Shown piece after piece: positions 6,419-15,856 of a stretch of DNA of 64,000 nucleotides. The notes beneath the pieces are model-generated. The model searched no databases, was not told where the DNA came from, and saw only the letters and a list, made by a program, of their open reading frames with translations. A program made the translations under genes and the position numbers. The DNA is taken from assembly GCF_003020125.1 (NCBI RefSeq), contig NZ_PYFW01000015.1:1-64000 (forward strand), given 5' to 3'. How positions within the stretch are numbered: the stretch's first letter is position 1; every line of letters starts with the position of its first letter. Source of the DNA: Bradyrhizobium sp. MOS003. Its GTDB lineage: Bacteria > Pseudomonadota > Alphaproteobacteria > Rhizobiales > Xanthobacteraceae.

Positions 6419-9373
6419 GTGCTGATCAGGAAGTCCGAGCGTCGTACGGAGCGTGCCAAGCCCTCCAACGCGGAAGCTGGCCGACCTTCGTCGGGTTTGG
6501 ACCGGCGAGCTTTCCTGAAGCGTTCGGGCATCACGGCAGGCGCATTGGTCGCGGTGGGTGAGATTGCGCTGCACGGCGTTCGAAAGGCCGAGGCTGGTCC
6601 ACCACCGCCTGTCGGCGCACCGGTCACGATCCGGAAGAATATCTGCACGCACTGCTCGGTCGGCTGCTCCGTGATCGCCAAGGTCGCCAACGGGGTGTGG
6701 ATCGGACAGGAGCCCGACTACGACAGTCCGATCAATCGTGGGTCGCATTGCTGCAAGGGGGCCGCAGTTCGCGACGATTTGTTGAACGAGCGGCGTCTGC
6801 GCTATCCCGTCAAACTCGTCAACGGACAGTGGACGAAGATCTCCTGGGAGACGGCGATCGACGAGATCGGCGACAAGCTGCTGGATATCCGTCAGAAGGC
6901 CGGCCCCGACTCGGTGTACTGGCTCGGCTCCGCCAAGTTCACCAACGAAGCCGCCTATCTCAATCGCAAGCTCGCGGCGTTCTGGGGCACCAACAATTCC
7001 GACCATCAGGCGCGGATCTGTCACTCGACGACCGTCACCGGCGTAGCCAATACCTGGGGCTACGGCGCGATGACCAACAGCTACAACGACATCCGAAACG
7101 CCAAGACCATCTTGTTGATGGGCGGCAATCCCGCCGAGGCTCATCCGGTTTCCTTGCAGCACATTCTCGAAGGCAAGGAGCTCAACCGCGCCAACATGAT
7201 CGTGGTCGATCCCCGGATGACGCGGACGGCTGCACACGCGACCGAATACGTCCGCGTTCGCCCCGGCACCCACATCGCGACGATCTACGGCATGCTGTGG
7301 CACATCTTCGAGAACGGCTGGGAGGACAAGGAATTCCTCAGCCAGCGTGTTTACGGCCTGGATGAGGTCCGGAAGGAAATTGCGAAATGGCCTCCCAAGG
7401 AGGTCGAACGCGTGACCGGCCTGCCGGAGGCTCAGGTCAAGCACGTCGCCCAGCTGTTCGCGACGCAGAAGCCGGCGACGCTGATCTGGGCGATGGGGCA
7501 GACCCAGTTCACCACCGGCACTGCCAATGTCCGCGCCAGCTGCCTGTTGCTGCTCGCCACCGGCAACATGGGGCAGCCCGGCGCCGGCGCCAACATCTTC
7601 CGCGGACATACCAATGTGCAGGGCGCGACCGACCTCGGTCTCGATGTCACCTCGCTGCCGTTGTATTACGGTCTCGCCGAAGAGGCCTGGCGGCATTGGT
7701 GCCGGGTGTGGGAGGTCGATTACGACTGGATGAAGTCGCGTTTCCCCGACAAGAAGCTGATGGAGACGCCGGGCATTCCGAGCACGCGCTGGTTCGACGC
7801 GACCCTGTTGCCAAAGGACCAGATCAGCCAGCCCAATCCGGTGCAGGCCATGTTCATCATGGGACACGGCGTCAATACGATCACCCGGATGCCGGAGGCC
7901 GTGAAAGGCATCGAGAAGCTGGAATTGCTGGTGGTCTGCGATCCCTATCCGACCGCGTGGTCGGTTCTGTCGGAGCGCAAGAACGGCACTTACCTGCTGC
8001 CGGCCTGCACGAGCTTCGAGATGGAGGGCTCGCGCACCAACTCCAACCGCTCGCTGCAATGGGGTGAAAAAATCGTCGATCCGGTCTTCGAGGCGAAGAA
8101 CGATTACGACATGATGTACATGTTCGCCCGCAAGTTTGGATTTGCCGACCTGATGTTCAAGAACATCAAGGTCGAGAACGGCGCAGTTTCGGCGGAAGAC
8201 ATCCTGCGCGAGATCAACCGCGGCGGATGGTCGACGGGCTATTGCGGGCAGTCGCCGGAGCGGCTCAAGGCGCACATGAGGAACCAGCACAAGTTCGATC
8301 TGGTGACGTTGCGGGCGCCAAAGGACGATCCCGAGGTCGGCGGAGAATATTACGGCCTGCCATGGCCGTGCTGGGGTACGCCGGAGTTCAAGCATCCCGG
8401 GACGCCGATCCTCTACAACACCAATCTTCCGGTGAAGGAGGGCGGCGGCACCTTCCGCGCGCGGTTCGGGGTCGAGCGCGTCGTGAAACGCAAGGTGATG
8501 GAGAACGGGCAGGAAGTGGAGCGGGAAGATCACGACAATCTACTCGCAGAAGGCTCCTACTCCGTTGGTTCCGAAATCAAGGACGGGTATCCCGAGTTCA
8601 CTCTGGGCGTGCTGAAGAAACTCGGCTGGGACAAGGATCTCACCGCGCAGGAACGCGAGGTGATCGGGCGCATCAATCCGGCCGATCCCGACAAGGTGTC
8701 ATGGTCGACAGATCTCTCCGGCGGCATCCAGAGGGTCGCGATCGAACACGGGTGTTCGCCTTACGGAAACGCCAAGGCCCGCATGATTGCGTGGAATCTG
8801 CCTGACCCGGTGCCGGTGCATCGCGAGCCGATCTATACGCCGCGTCCCGACCTCGTTGCGGACTATCCGACCTTGCCGGACGCGAAGCAGTTTCGTGTGC
8901 CCAATATCGGCTTCTCGGTGCAGAAGGCCGCCGTCGACCGTGCGATCTCGAAGCAGTTCCCGCTGATCCTGAGTTCGGGCCGTCTGGTCGAATACGAAGG
9001 CGGCGGCGAGGAAACGCGTTCCAACAAATGGCTCGCCGAACTGAAGCAGCATATGTACGTCGAGATCAATCCGGCGGACGCAGCCGAGCGAGGCATCGTC
9101 GATGGCGGCTGGGTTTGGGTGACCGGTGCGGAGAACAGCTCACGAGCCCGGATGAAGGCGCAGGTGACGGAACGCGTCGGCAAGGGCGTTGCCTGGATGC
9201 CCTTCCATTTCGCCGGCTGGTACGAGGGCGCCGATCTTCGCGCGAAATATCCGGCCGGAGCCGATCCCATCGTGCTCGGTGAGAGCGTGAACACGCTGAC
9301 GACCTATGGCTATGATCCTGCCACCGGCATGCAGGAGCCGAAAGCCACGCTTTGTCAGATCAGGGCCGCATGA
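6419..9373 (+). CDS. fdhA: Formate dehydrogenase, catalytic alpha subunit
   Basis: A 984-residue molybdopterin (bis-MGD) oxidoreductase that oxidises formate to CO2 on the periplasmic side. A Tat signal is visible at residues 28-37 (DRRAFLKRSG). The [4Fe-4S] ligands are C76, C79, C83 and C111 or C112. The metal ligand and catalytic histidine are C201-H202 in ARICHST, so this is a cysteine rather than selenocysteine enzyme. The GTG start has an AGGAG site. The beta and gamma subunits follow directly. Full length; no internal stops. Confidence 0.95.
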   Translation: MLIRKSERRTERAKPSNAEAGRPSSGLDRRAFLKRSGITAGALVAVGEIALHGVRKAEAGPPPPVGAPVTIRKNICTHCSVGCSVIAKVANGVWIGQEPDYDSPINRGSHCCKGAAVRDDLLNERRLRYPVKLVNGQWTKISWETAIDEIGDKLLDIRQKAGPDSVYWLGSAKFTNEAAYLNRKLAAFWGTNNSDHQARICHSTTVTGVANTWGYGAMTNSYNDIRNAKTILLMGGNPAEAHPVSLQHILEGKELNRANMIVVDPRMTRTAAHATEYVRVRPGTHIATIYGMLWHIFENGWEDKEFLSQRVYGLDEVRKEIAKWPPKEVERVTGLPEAQVKHVAQLFATQKPATLIWAMGQTQFTTGTANVRASCLLLLATGNMGQPGAGANIFRGHTNVQGATDLGLDVTSLPLYYGLAEEAWRHWCRVWEVDYDWMKSRFPDKKLMETPGIPSTRWFDATLLPKDQISQPNPVQAMFIMGHGVNTITRMPEAVKGIEKLELLVVCDPYPTAWSVLSERKNGTYLLPACTSFEMEGSRTNSNRSLQWGEKIVDPVFEAKNDYDMMYMFARKFGFADLMFKNIKVENGAVSAEDILREINRGGWSTGYCGQSPERLKAHMRNQHKFDLVTLRAPKDDPEVGGEYYGLPWPCWGTPEFKHPGTPILYNTNLPVKEGGGTFRARFGVERVVKRKVMENGQEVEREDHDNLLAEGSYSVGSEIKDGYPEFTLGVLKKLGWDKDLTAQEREVIGRINPADPDKVSWSTDLSGGIQRVAIEHGCSPYGNAKARMIAWNLPDPVPVHREPIYTPRPDLVADYPTLPDAKQFRVPNIGFSVQKAAVDRAISKQFPLILSSGRLVEYEGGGEETRSNKWLAELKQHMYVEINPADAAERGIVDGGWVWVTGAENSSRARMKAQVTERVGKGVAWMPFHFAGWYEGADLRAKYPAGADPIVLGESVNTLTTYGYDPATGMQEPKATLCQIRAA

Positions 9374-9385
9374 GAGGTTGGACCA

Positions 9386-9988
9386 ATGGCACGCATGAAA
9401 TTCCTGTGTGATGCGGACCGTTGCATCGACTGCAATGCCTGCGTAACCGCCTGCAAGAACGAGAACGAGGTACCCTGGGGCATCAATCGACGCCGCGTCG
9501 TCACCATCAATGACGGCAAGCCAGGCGAGCGGTCGGTGTCGATGGCCTGCATGCATTGCACCGATGCGCCTTGCGCGTCGGTGTGTCCGGTCAAATGCAT
9601 CTATCCGACCGACGACGGCATCGTCCTGCACAACAAGGATTTGTGCATCGGCTGCGGATATTGCTTTTACGCCTGTCCGTTCGGCGCGCCGCAATATCCC
9701 CAGGTCGGGAATTTCGGCTCGCGGGGCAAGATGGACAAGTGCACCTATTGTGCTGGCGGCGGCGGGCCGGAGGCGCCGGGCAGCGCGGAAGAATATGCGA
9801 AATACGGATCGAATCGCTTCGGCGAAGGCAAGCTGCCCATGTGCGCCGAGATGTGCTCGACCAAGTCACTCCTGGCCGGCGATGGCGACATCATCGCGCA
9901 ACTCTACGAGGAGCGCGTCGAGACGCGCGGCTACGGCTCCGGAGCCTGGGGCTGGACGACCGCCTACAACGAGGACGTCAAAACGTAA
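9386..9988 (+). CDS. fdhB: Formate dehydrogenase beta subunit, four [4Fe-4S] clusters
   Basis: A 200-residue ferredoxin-like electron-transfer subunit. Cysteine groups are visible at CIDCNAC (13-19), CMHC..C..C (55-67), CIGCGYCFYACPFG (87-100) and CTYC/CAEMC toward the end, enough for four [4Fe-4S] clusters wiring the alpha subunit to the membrane cytochrome. No C-terminal transmembrane anchor is present, unlike E. coli FdnH/FdoH, which fits the shorter Fdh3B-type subunit. It starts 12 bases after the alpha subunit stop. Confidence 0.93.
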   Translation: MARMKFLCDADRCIDCNACVTACKNENEVPWGINRRRVVTINDGKPGERSVSMACMHCTDAPCASVCPVKCIYPTDDGIVLHNKDLCIGCGYCFYACPFGAPQYPQVGNFGSRGKMDKCTYCAGGGGPEAPGSAEEYAKYGSNRFGEGKLPMCAEMCSTKSLLAGDGDIIAQLYEERVETRGYGSGAWGWTTAYNEDVKT

Positions 9989-10037
9989 AGGGACCTGCGC
10001 CAACACGACGATCAGGGACGAAGATTGGGTATCCGTG

Positions 10038-11036
10038 ATGACGCCTTTCGCACGCATTCGCTTCGCAGCGCTTCTGTTGGTGCTGTTCTGTCTCACGACA
10101 GCCTCGGTGCTCGCCCAGAAGCTCGGTCCGGATGGGGCGCCCAATCCGACCGCCAGTGTGACCAGCCAGAAGACGCTTCTCGAGCAAGCGCCGCGCATCC
10201 AGGGCCGGATCGACATTCCCGATGTCAAAGCCGGCGTGCTGATGCAGCCGGCGGGACGGACTTGGGATTATTTCCACGAGGTCCTGCTGCACTGGGGAGC
10301 CGCGCTGGTGATCGTCGGCATGATTGCCGTGCTGGCGCTCGCCTATCTGATCATGGGCCGGCTTCGCATCGAGTCGGGGCGCTCCGGCCAGACGATCGTC
10401 CGCTTCAAGGCCTTCGAGCGGTTCGCGCATTGGCTGACAGCGGTCTCGTTCGTGCTGCTCGGATTGACCGGCCTGAACGTCACCTTCGGCAAGATCCTGT
10501 TGCGACCGCTCGTCGGCCCGGATGCCTTCTCCGACATCTCCCAGATCGCGAAGTACATACACAATTTCACGAGCTTCGCCTTCGTGGCGGGCCTCGTTCT
10601 GATCACGCTGCTCTTCTTCAGGGACAATCTCTTCAAGAGAATAGATATTGACTGGGTCAAGCAGGGCGGCGGCTTCATCAAGTCGAAGCATGCGCCTGCG
10701 GGACGATTCAATCTCGGCGAGAAAATGGTCTACTGGCTGTCGGTCGCAGCCGGCATTGCGGTATCAGCATCGGGATTCGTGCTGCTGTTTCCCTTCTACG
10801 GCACTGACATTGCGGACATGCAGATCGCCCAGGTCGCTCACGCCGTCATCGCAATCCTGTTCATCGCGCTGATCCTGGGACACATCTATATCGGCACGCT
10901 CGGCATGGAAGGCGCGTTCGAAGCCATGGGCACCGGCGAGGTCGATATCAACTGGGCGAGAGAGCATCACGACCGCTGGCTCGCCGAGAAGCTCGAAGCG
11001 GAAAGCCGCCAGGCTTCGGCCACGCCGGCTGAATAG
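10038..11036 (+). CDS. fdhC: Formate dehydrogenase gamma subunit, cytochrome b556
   Basis: A 332-residue inner-membrane cytochrome b that passes electrons to quinone. A signal-like segment (about residues 8-26) is followed by a soluble stretch and four transmembrane helices from about residue 75 on; FERFAHWLTAVSF and the HNFTSFAF region carry candidate haem-b histidines, with GHIYIGTLGMEGAFEAM near the end typical of the family. The ATG at 10038 is chosen because it directly begins the signal segment; an adjacent GTG at 10035 is also possible. Last gene of the plus-strand structural set. Confidence 0.92.
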   Translation: MTPFARIRFAALLLVLFCLTTASVLAQKLGPDGAPNPTASVTSQKTLLEQAPRIQGRIDIPDVKAGVLMQPAGRTWDYFHEVLLHWGAALVIVGMIAVLALAYLIMGRLRIESGRSGQTIVRFKAFERFAHWLTAVSFVLLGLTGLNVTFGKILLRPLVGPDAFSDISQIAKYIHNFTSFAFVAGLVLITLLFFRDNLFKRIDIDWVKQGGGFIKSKHAPAGRFNLGEKMVYWLSVAAGIAVSASGFVLLFPFYGTDIADMQIAQVAHAVIAILFIALILGHIYIGTLGMEGAFEAMGTGEVDINWAREHHDRWLAEKLEAESRQASATPAE

Positions 11037-11064
11037 AGCGATAGCGTTCCTCCAGCCAGGCAAT

Positions 11065-13107
11065 TCAGTTGGAGCTGCCGTCCGGGTCTCGTTGTGTCTC
11101 CCGGTCACGCAGGTAGTCGTCCGTCGTGCGGACGGTCGGGCTAGGTGCGCCATAAGATTCAAAACCTTGCTCGGCGACGAAGCCGACGCGGCAGTCGCCG
11201 CACATCTTGATTGCGTCGAGCCTGTGCGCCGACCCCGAATACATCCAGTGCTGGCCTTCGAGCTTCGCTACCACGCGCTCGATGCTGCTCTTGACGCCGA
11301 ACGGCTTGCTGCAGCGGATGCAGCAAAACGGCTCCTCCTCCTTGAGTACCCGGGTTGGCGCCCGGCTCGCACGAAAGTCGATTTGCGGGACCAGCGTGAT
11401 GACCTTCTCCGGACACGTCGTCCGGCACAGTCCGCACTGAACGCAGGAGTCTTCGACAAAACGCAACGCAGGGCGCTCGGGGTCGTCGCGCAGGGCACTC
11501 GTCGGACAGACCGATACGCAAGAGAGGCAAAGTGTGCAGCCCGCTGTATCAACCTCGACTGCGCCGAACGGCGCTCCGTCCGGTAACGGAATGACATCGA
11601 CGGGGGCAGGTGCCGCGCGGTGCAGTTCGGCCAGCGCAAAACGAAGCACATCGCGCTTGCCGCCCACCGGGCGGAAGCTTGCTGGGCGCGGAGCTGGTGC
11701 GTGGGCCGGCGCCGCGCGGAGCGCCTCGATCAGGCGATCCGGATCGTCGGTCGCGATCACTGAAAGGCGCCCCTCGCCGAAGCCAAGGCCGGCAAGGATT
11801 GGATCGGCCAGCGCGATCGTTCGCGTCAAGCCGGAGACGTCGTGGCGCGGCTTGGCGCGCAGCAAAAAGTGGACCGCCGACACGCCATAGGCAAACGCTG
11901 CGATGATGCTCTCAAGCCCGACCTGCGTAACCTCGTTGACGGCAAACGGCACCACGTTCGCGGGCAAGCCGTCGCCGAACCGCGCCAGCGCGTCGATCAG
12001 CGGCGAACCGTGGACCTCGTCGTGCACGAGCATGACAGCCCGCTCACCGCCCGCCTGATGGTATGCGAGCAGCATCGTACGCAACTTCCTGACCAGCGCG
12101 TCTTCCGGCGGCAGGGCATAGGACGCGGCGCCGGTCGGACAGGCCGTCGCGCATTGGCCGCAGCCTTCGCAGATGTCGGCATCGATTGCCACATGGTTGC
12201 CCGCGGGCGTGATCGCGCCGGCGGGACAGGAATCGAGGCAGCGGGTGCATCCGGTTTGCTTCGAACGCGAATGGGCGCAAAGCCCGGCGTCGAAGGTGAT
12301 GTAGCGTGGCTTCTCGAAGGTACCGACGAGGTCGCGCGCCTTCAGCACGGCCTGGAGAACAGACGCGCGATGACCGGGATCGGCACGCAGATAACCGTCG
12401 CGCATGTCGCCTGGGATCAGCGCCGGCCCGCCGGTCAAGTCGAGGACGATGTCGCACGTCGAACGCGCGTTGTTGCGCGATGGACCAAATGCCAGGGCGC
12501 GGCGTGAGGACGGGGCCGCCTCGGCAAAGTCGTCGACCAAGACGTCGAACGCGCCCAAATGCCCCTTGACGCTCGTGATCCGTCCCTTGGCGATCGGATA
12601 GTCGGCGCTACGCGGCGGCGCGAGCGCGGCTGGCGGCGCAATCAGCACGGTGACGTCGAGGTGCTCTTTCAGCAAATCGCCGGCCTCGATCGCGGCCTCG
12701 TCGCGGCCGTAGATCAGGATGATTCCACTGCTCTCCAGCTGGACCATTTGCGCAGGCGCGACGACTTCAGTCGCGGCGGCCAGCAGCGCCGCCATCTTCG
12801 GTCCCGCGCGGTCGGCATCATCGGACCATCCGGCGGTCTCGCGGATGTTGGCAAACTTTATCGAATTCGCACGATTATTTTCGGCCGCAACCTGCGAAAA
12901 CAGCATCGCCTGCTGTGTGCAGGCGACTGTCAGCGGACCATCTTCGGCTGCGATCGCTCTGAATCGCCCAAGCTCGGCACCGCAGAGCTGCGTCGCGGCC
13001 GTTATTTTGCCGTGGCAGCCGCGGCCGATCGCATCGGAATCGAGCGGCATCGTTCCTTCGCATGAGCAGATCAGGAGGCGCCTGCCGGTTTCAGGAACGA
13101 GGGTCAC
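11065..13107 (-). CDS. Polyferredoxin-type 4Fe-4S protein of formate dehydrogenase locus
   Basis: A 680-residue cytoplasmic protein with at least four ferredoxin-like cysteine sets: CTRCLDSCPAGAI, CEGCGQCATACPTGA, CTLCLSCVSVCPTSAL and CVQCGLCRTTCPEKV, plus CCIRC and CGDC pairs near the C terminus. The N terminus (LLICSCEGTMPL) resembles the start of HdrA-like proteins. Large Fe-S proteins of this kind recur inside alphaproteobacterial formate dehydrogenase loci. Here it is encoded against the operon, between the gamma subunit and DUF3305. A role in electron transfer or cofactor supply is inference. Confidence 0.85.
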   Translation of the reverse strand: MTLVPETGRRLLICSCEGTMPLDSDAIGRGCHGKITAATQLCGAELGRFRAIAAEDGPLTVACTQQAMLFSQVAAENNRANSIKFANIRETAGWSDDADRAGPKMAALLAAATEVVAPAQMVQLESSGIILIYGRDEAAIEAGDLLKEHLDVTVLIAPPAALAPPRSADYPIAKGRITSVKGHLGAFDVLVDDFAEAAPSSRRALAFGPSRNNARSTCDIVLDLTGGPALIPGDMRDGYLRADPGHRASVLQAVLKARDLVGTFEKPRYITFDAGLCAHSRSKQTGCTRCLDSCPAGAITPAGNHVAIDADICEGCGQCATACPTGAASYALPPEDALVRKLRTMLLAYHQAGGERAVMLVHDEVHGSPLIDALARFGDGLPANVVPFAVNEVTQVGLESIIAAFAYGVSAVHFLLRAKPRHDVSGLTRTIALADPILAGLGFGEGRLSVIATDDPDRLIEALRAAPAHAPAPRPASFRPVGGKRDVLRFALAELHRAAPAPVDVIPLPDGAPFGAVEVDTAGCTLCLSCVSVCPTSALRDDPERPALRFVEDSCVQCGLCRTTCPEKVITLVPQIDFRASRAPTRVLKEEEPFCCIRCSKPFGVKSSIERVVAKLEGQHWMYSGSAHRLDAIKMCGDCRVGFVAEQGFESYGAPSPTVRTTDDYLRDRETQRDPDGSSN

Positions 13108-13229
13108 GATATCCTGCGGCTCCCAACATTGAGCGGCCTCCTACTGGCCGGATCATCCCCAGAGTATATACTCCGCATGCCGCAAAAGGCGACCTGTATC
13201 GGAGACGCGCTTCGGTTGGAGACGGGAAA

Positions 13230-13691
13230 TTGATATCGACAAGTCTTGCACGCATTGCTGTCGGTGTTGCAATCGAACGACGCAAAGCGAAGAGCGCGTG
13301 GGCCGATTTTCTGTGGCGGCCCGTCGCTGTCTTTGCGGGCGAGCCGTCCGCAAAGCCGTGGACTCCGATTGGTGCCGAAGGCGAGGTCACGTTGTTCTAT
13401 GCAGGTGACGCAGTGATCGAGCTGCATCGCACCGAAACCACCAATTATCGCGAAAATCTGACATCAGGCTCGCCCACTCTGTGGGTCAATCTGCGCCCCA
13501 CCGGCTCCGAACCACCTTACGATCTACTCGCTGTCACCGCCGACCCTGCGGAGGGCGAGGCCTTCACCGACGCGGGCAGCAATCTGATTGAAGCCGTGCC
13601 GATGCCGATTGGCATCTCCGAAATCATCGACGGTTTCATTGCCCAGCACCATGTCGATCGCCCCTTCGTCAAACGGCAGCGCAATCGTTAG
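13230..13691 (+). CDS. DUF3305 protein of formate dehydrogenase operon
   Basis: A 153-residue protein with VAIERRKAKSAWADFLWRPVAVFAG near the start, the hallmark of DUF3305. The TTG start at 13230 has GGAG about 8 bases upstream and gives the family's usual N terminus; an upstream ATG at 13062 would extend into the opposing gene. DUF3305, DUF3306 and a TorD-type chaperone form a recurrent trio in formate dehydrogenase loci, suggesting a maturation function, so far undefined. Confidence 0.85.
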   Translation: MISTSLARIAVGVAIERRKAKSAWADFLWRPVAVFAGEPSAKPWTPIGAEGEVTLFYAGDAVIELHRTETTNYRENLTSGSPTLWVNLRPTGSEPPYDLLAVTADPAEGEAFTDAGSNLIEAVPMPIGISEIIDGFIAQHHVDRPFVKRQRNR

Positions 13692-13721
13692 CAACCTCAG
13701 TGCAGGACACGAGACAGAACA

Positions 13722-14351
13722 GTGCCAGACCGTAATGCTTTCCTTCGCTGGGTGCGTCTCAAGCAGGCGTCGAAGAGCCGAGACGCCGAAGCTGATCCAG
13801 CCGACAGCGAGCAACTTACCGAGTTGGGGGATGGCGAGGCCGACCGCCCCTTCGATCTCGCTAGCCTGCCGTCAATCGAGTCAATTACCGCTCACACCGA
13901 CATCGCGGCGTTCCTGAACACCCGCGTCCCGGTCGAATTGACCCGCGCAGCATTGCGCCGAGCCTGGGCAACCGATCCAACGATTCGCGACTTCATAGGG
14001 ATCGCGGAGAACCAGTGGGATTTTAATGACCCCAACGCCATTCCGGGATTCGGTCCGCTCAATCCAACGGACAAAATTGCCGATCTTGTCGCACAGGTTT
14101 CGAAGGGCCTGGAACAGGTCCAGGACGTGCTTGCGGACGTACCACCGCCGATCGATTCGGTACGGCAAGACCTCGTCAACTCCGAACAGCCAGCCCTCGA
14201 AGCAACGGCCTCGGCAGTTCGATCGTTACCAGATGATGCCGCGACACCGACGGCTGAGGATCGGGATCCTGCCGAGCAGGCTGACGGTCTTGCCACAACA
14301 GTGTTTCCCTCACAGCGAGCACGACGTCATGGCAGTGCATTGCCACGCTAG
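13722..14351 (+). CDS. DUF3306 protein of formate dehydrogenase operon
   Basis: A 209-residue protein. The conserved DUF3306 core is plain: FLRWVRLKQA at the N terminus, FDLASLPSIESITAHTDI in the middle, then ELTRAALRRAWATDPTIRDF and WDFNDPNAIPGFGPL. The tail is polar and low in complexity. The start is 30 bases after the DUF3305 stop. Likely cytoplasmic; no catalytic motif is visible. Function is inferred only from its constant company with formate dehydrogenase genes. Confidence 0.87.
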   Translation: MPDRNAFLRWVRLKQASKSRDAEADPADSEQLTELGDGEADRPFDLASLPSIESITAHTDIAAFLNTRVPVELTRAALRRAWATDPTIRDFIGIAENQWDFNDPNAIPGFGPLNPTDKIADLVAQVSKGLEQVQDVLADVPPPIDSVRQDLVNSEQPALEATASAVRSLPDDAATPTAEDRDPAEQADGLATTVFPSQRARRHGSALPR

Positions 14352-14371
14352 CAGCCTCAAGGATTGCTTCA

Positions 14372-14953
14372 GTGCGCACCGTCGATGAATTCGACCTTGC
14401 CCGATCGCAGGAATACGCGCTGTTGGCGACGTTGCTGACGCGCAGCCCGGACGGGGATCTGCTGAGCCGCATCTCCGCACTGCGCGGCGATGCCAGTCCA
14501 ATGGGCATCGCGCACGTTGCGCTGGCGGACGCGGCGCGGCGGACAAATGAGCAGGCGGCGTCGCGCGAGTTCTTTGCCCTCTTTGCAGGATTGGGCAAGG
14601 GCGCGCTGCTGCCTTATGCGTCACACTACCTGTCCGATACGCTGTATGGCCGTCCGCTTGCACGCTTGCGGGAAACTCTCGGGGATCTCGGCCTCGAAAA
14701 GGCTCCGGAGCGTACGGAGCCCGAAGACCACGCGGGATTTCTCTGTGAGATCATGGCAGGCTTGGCGGGCGGGAGCATTCCAGCGCCAGCGGGCGCCGAG
14801 AGAATCTTCTTTGATCAGCATGTTTCACGCTGGATGAGACGTTTTTTCGCTGATCTCGAGCGAGCGAGCTCGGCGGGTTTCTATGCGTCCGTTGGCGCGC
14901 TCGGACGGACATTTATCGATATCGAGGCGGAGGCGTTCGCGCTTCCGGGCTAA
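14372..14953 (+). CDS. TorD-family molybdoenzyme chaperone
   Basis: A 193-residue all-helical protein from a GTG start with AAGGA upstream. It has the TorD/DmsD pattern: N-terminal YALLATLLTRSPDGDLL, central FFALFAGLGKGALLPYASHYL and the EPEDHAGFLCEIMAGL segment containing the family's E.DH motif. Such chaperones hold the unfolded molybdoenzyme and its Tat signal until the cofactor is inserted; the client here should be the alpha subunit encoded upstream in the same operon. Confidence 0.9.
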   Translation: MRTVDEFDLARSQEYALLATLLTRSPDGDLLSRISALRGDASPMGIAHVALADAARRTNEQAASREFFALFAGLGKGALLPYASHYLSDTLYGRPLARLRETLGDLGLEKAPERTEPEDHAGFLCEIMAGLAGGSIPAPAGAERIFFDQHVSRWMRRFFADLERASSAGFYASVGALGRTFIDIEAEAFALPG

Positions 14954-15017
14954 CCACGGCGTTTTGACGAGAGATGCACAAATCAGGTGTTACGTTCCGA
15001 ATGCAGGGATCAACGAC

Positions 15018-15143
15018 ATGCGCGTTTTCACAATTGCCTGTTTCTTCGCCGCCATCGTCGCGCTCGGTGCCGCCGCTGTCCTTGAAACGTTCGTGCAAGA
15101 GTCCGCTGCTACAGCGTTTGCCGAGCCGAGTGCCCGCGTTTAG
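15018..15143 (+). CDS. 41-residue small membrane or exported protein
   Basis: Encodes MRVFTIACFFAAIVALGAAAVLE followed by a short polar tail, that is, one hydrophobic helix or an uncleaved signal. AGGGAT lies just upstream of the ATG. Similar short proteins follow the TorD gene in related formate dehydrogenase loci, from memory. Possibly a small subunit or stabiliser of the membrane complex; function unknown. Confidence 0.65.
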   Translation: MRVFTIACFFAAIVALGAAAVLETFVQESAATAFAEPSARV

Positions 15144-15199
15144 CGGCAATGTCGCTTATTGAACCTTTTTGTTGCCCACATAGAAGTAGGAGACGTTTG

Positions 15200-15409
15200 A
15201 TGACCCGTTTCTTGGTCGCTTCTTTCGTCGTTCTGGCGGTGATTGTCGCTTCGACCGTCGTCCTTAGATGGCAACCTCAGTCAGTCCAGCTATCTGCCGC
15301 GGCCATGCCATCCCTCGCAGACCTGCATGTTATGGCAGGCGTCCATCAACTCCCGGACCAGGATATCGAAGATCAATCATTCATTTTCCCCGCTACGGCA
15401 AAGCAATAG
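15200..15409 (+). CDS. 69-residue small exported protein
   Basis: Starts MTRFLVASFVVLAVIVASTVVL, a signal anchor, then a polar periplasmic-facing tail containing MPSLADLHVMAGVHQLPDQD. AGGAG lies 8 bases before the ATG. It is the last gene before the integration scar and probably the end of the formate dehydrogenase transcript. Function unknown. Confidence 0.65.
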   Translation: MTRFLVASFVVLAVIVASTVVLRWQPQSVQLSAAAMPSLADLHVMAGVHQLPDQDIEDQSFIFPATAKQ

Positions 15410-15444
15410 CTGGCCGGTAATCCACGCGTCAGGGGCATGAGGCC

Positions 15445-15800
15445 ATGATGTCTGGGGGACGCCAGACGCCGGCGCCCATGCCGCCCCGGCTGCTCGCTCA
15501 CCTGCGTCGCTGGCGGGACCGCAAATTGATCCCCACCTGTTTCGTTGAGTTCAACGGCAAGCCGGTTGCATCCGTGAAGAAGGGGTTCAAGACGGCCGTG
15601 GGCCTGCCGGGTAAGCTCACCCCGCACGTCTTGCGCCACACCGCCGCGACTGGCTGATGCAGCGTGGCGTGCCAATCTGGGAGGGGGGCCGGGTTCCTTG
15701 CGATGACCCCCGAGCTGCTGCAGGACACCTACGGCACCATCACCCGGCTACATACAGGGCGCGGCATCTGCCAAAAGGGCCGGTATGTTTCGGTCGCAAA
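15445..15800 (+). pseudogene. Decayed phage-type integrase (tyrosine recombinase), C-terminal part
   Basis: Remnant of a tyrosine recombinase catalytic domain spread over several frames. The first frame carries RRQTPAPMPPRLLAHLRRW, FVEFNGKPVASVKKGFKTAVG and PHVLRHTAAT, the HxxR box; it ends at 15657. The match continues in another frame (WLMQRGVPIWE, then MTPELLQDTYG) and ends in HHHPATYRARHLPKG in a third. At least two frameshifts are needed, and the N-terminal half is absent. Its place next to a tRNA 3' fragment shows it once drove integration there. Confidence 0.8.
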
Positions 15801-15856
15801 AACGGTGGTCAGCTTGACCGAGGACCGAAATCAGACGAAAAAAACTAAGGAAATCT

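Noticed and set aside
6293..8533. A 746-codon open frame antisense to fdhA
   Set aside because: It lies wholly opposite a clear molybdoenzyme gene in high-GC DNA, where antisense frames stay open by codon bias; its His/Asp/Arg-rich product shows no domain.
10643..10655. TTGACTGGGTCAA as an FNR/FixK-like box
   Set aside because: The spacer is three bases rather than the usual four, and it lies inside the coding sequence of the gamma subunit.
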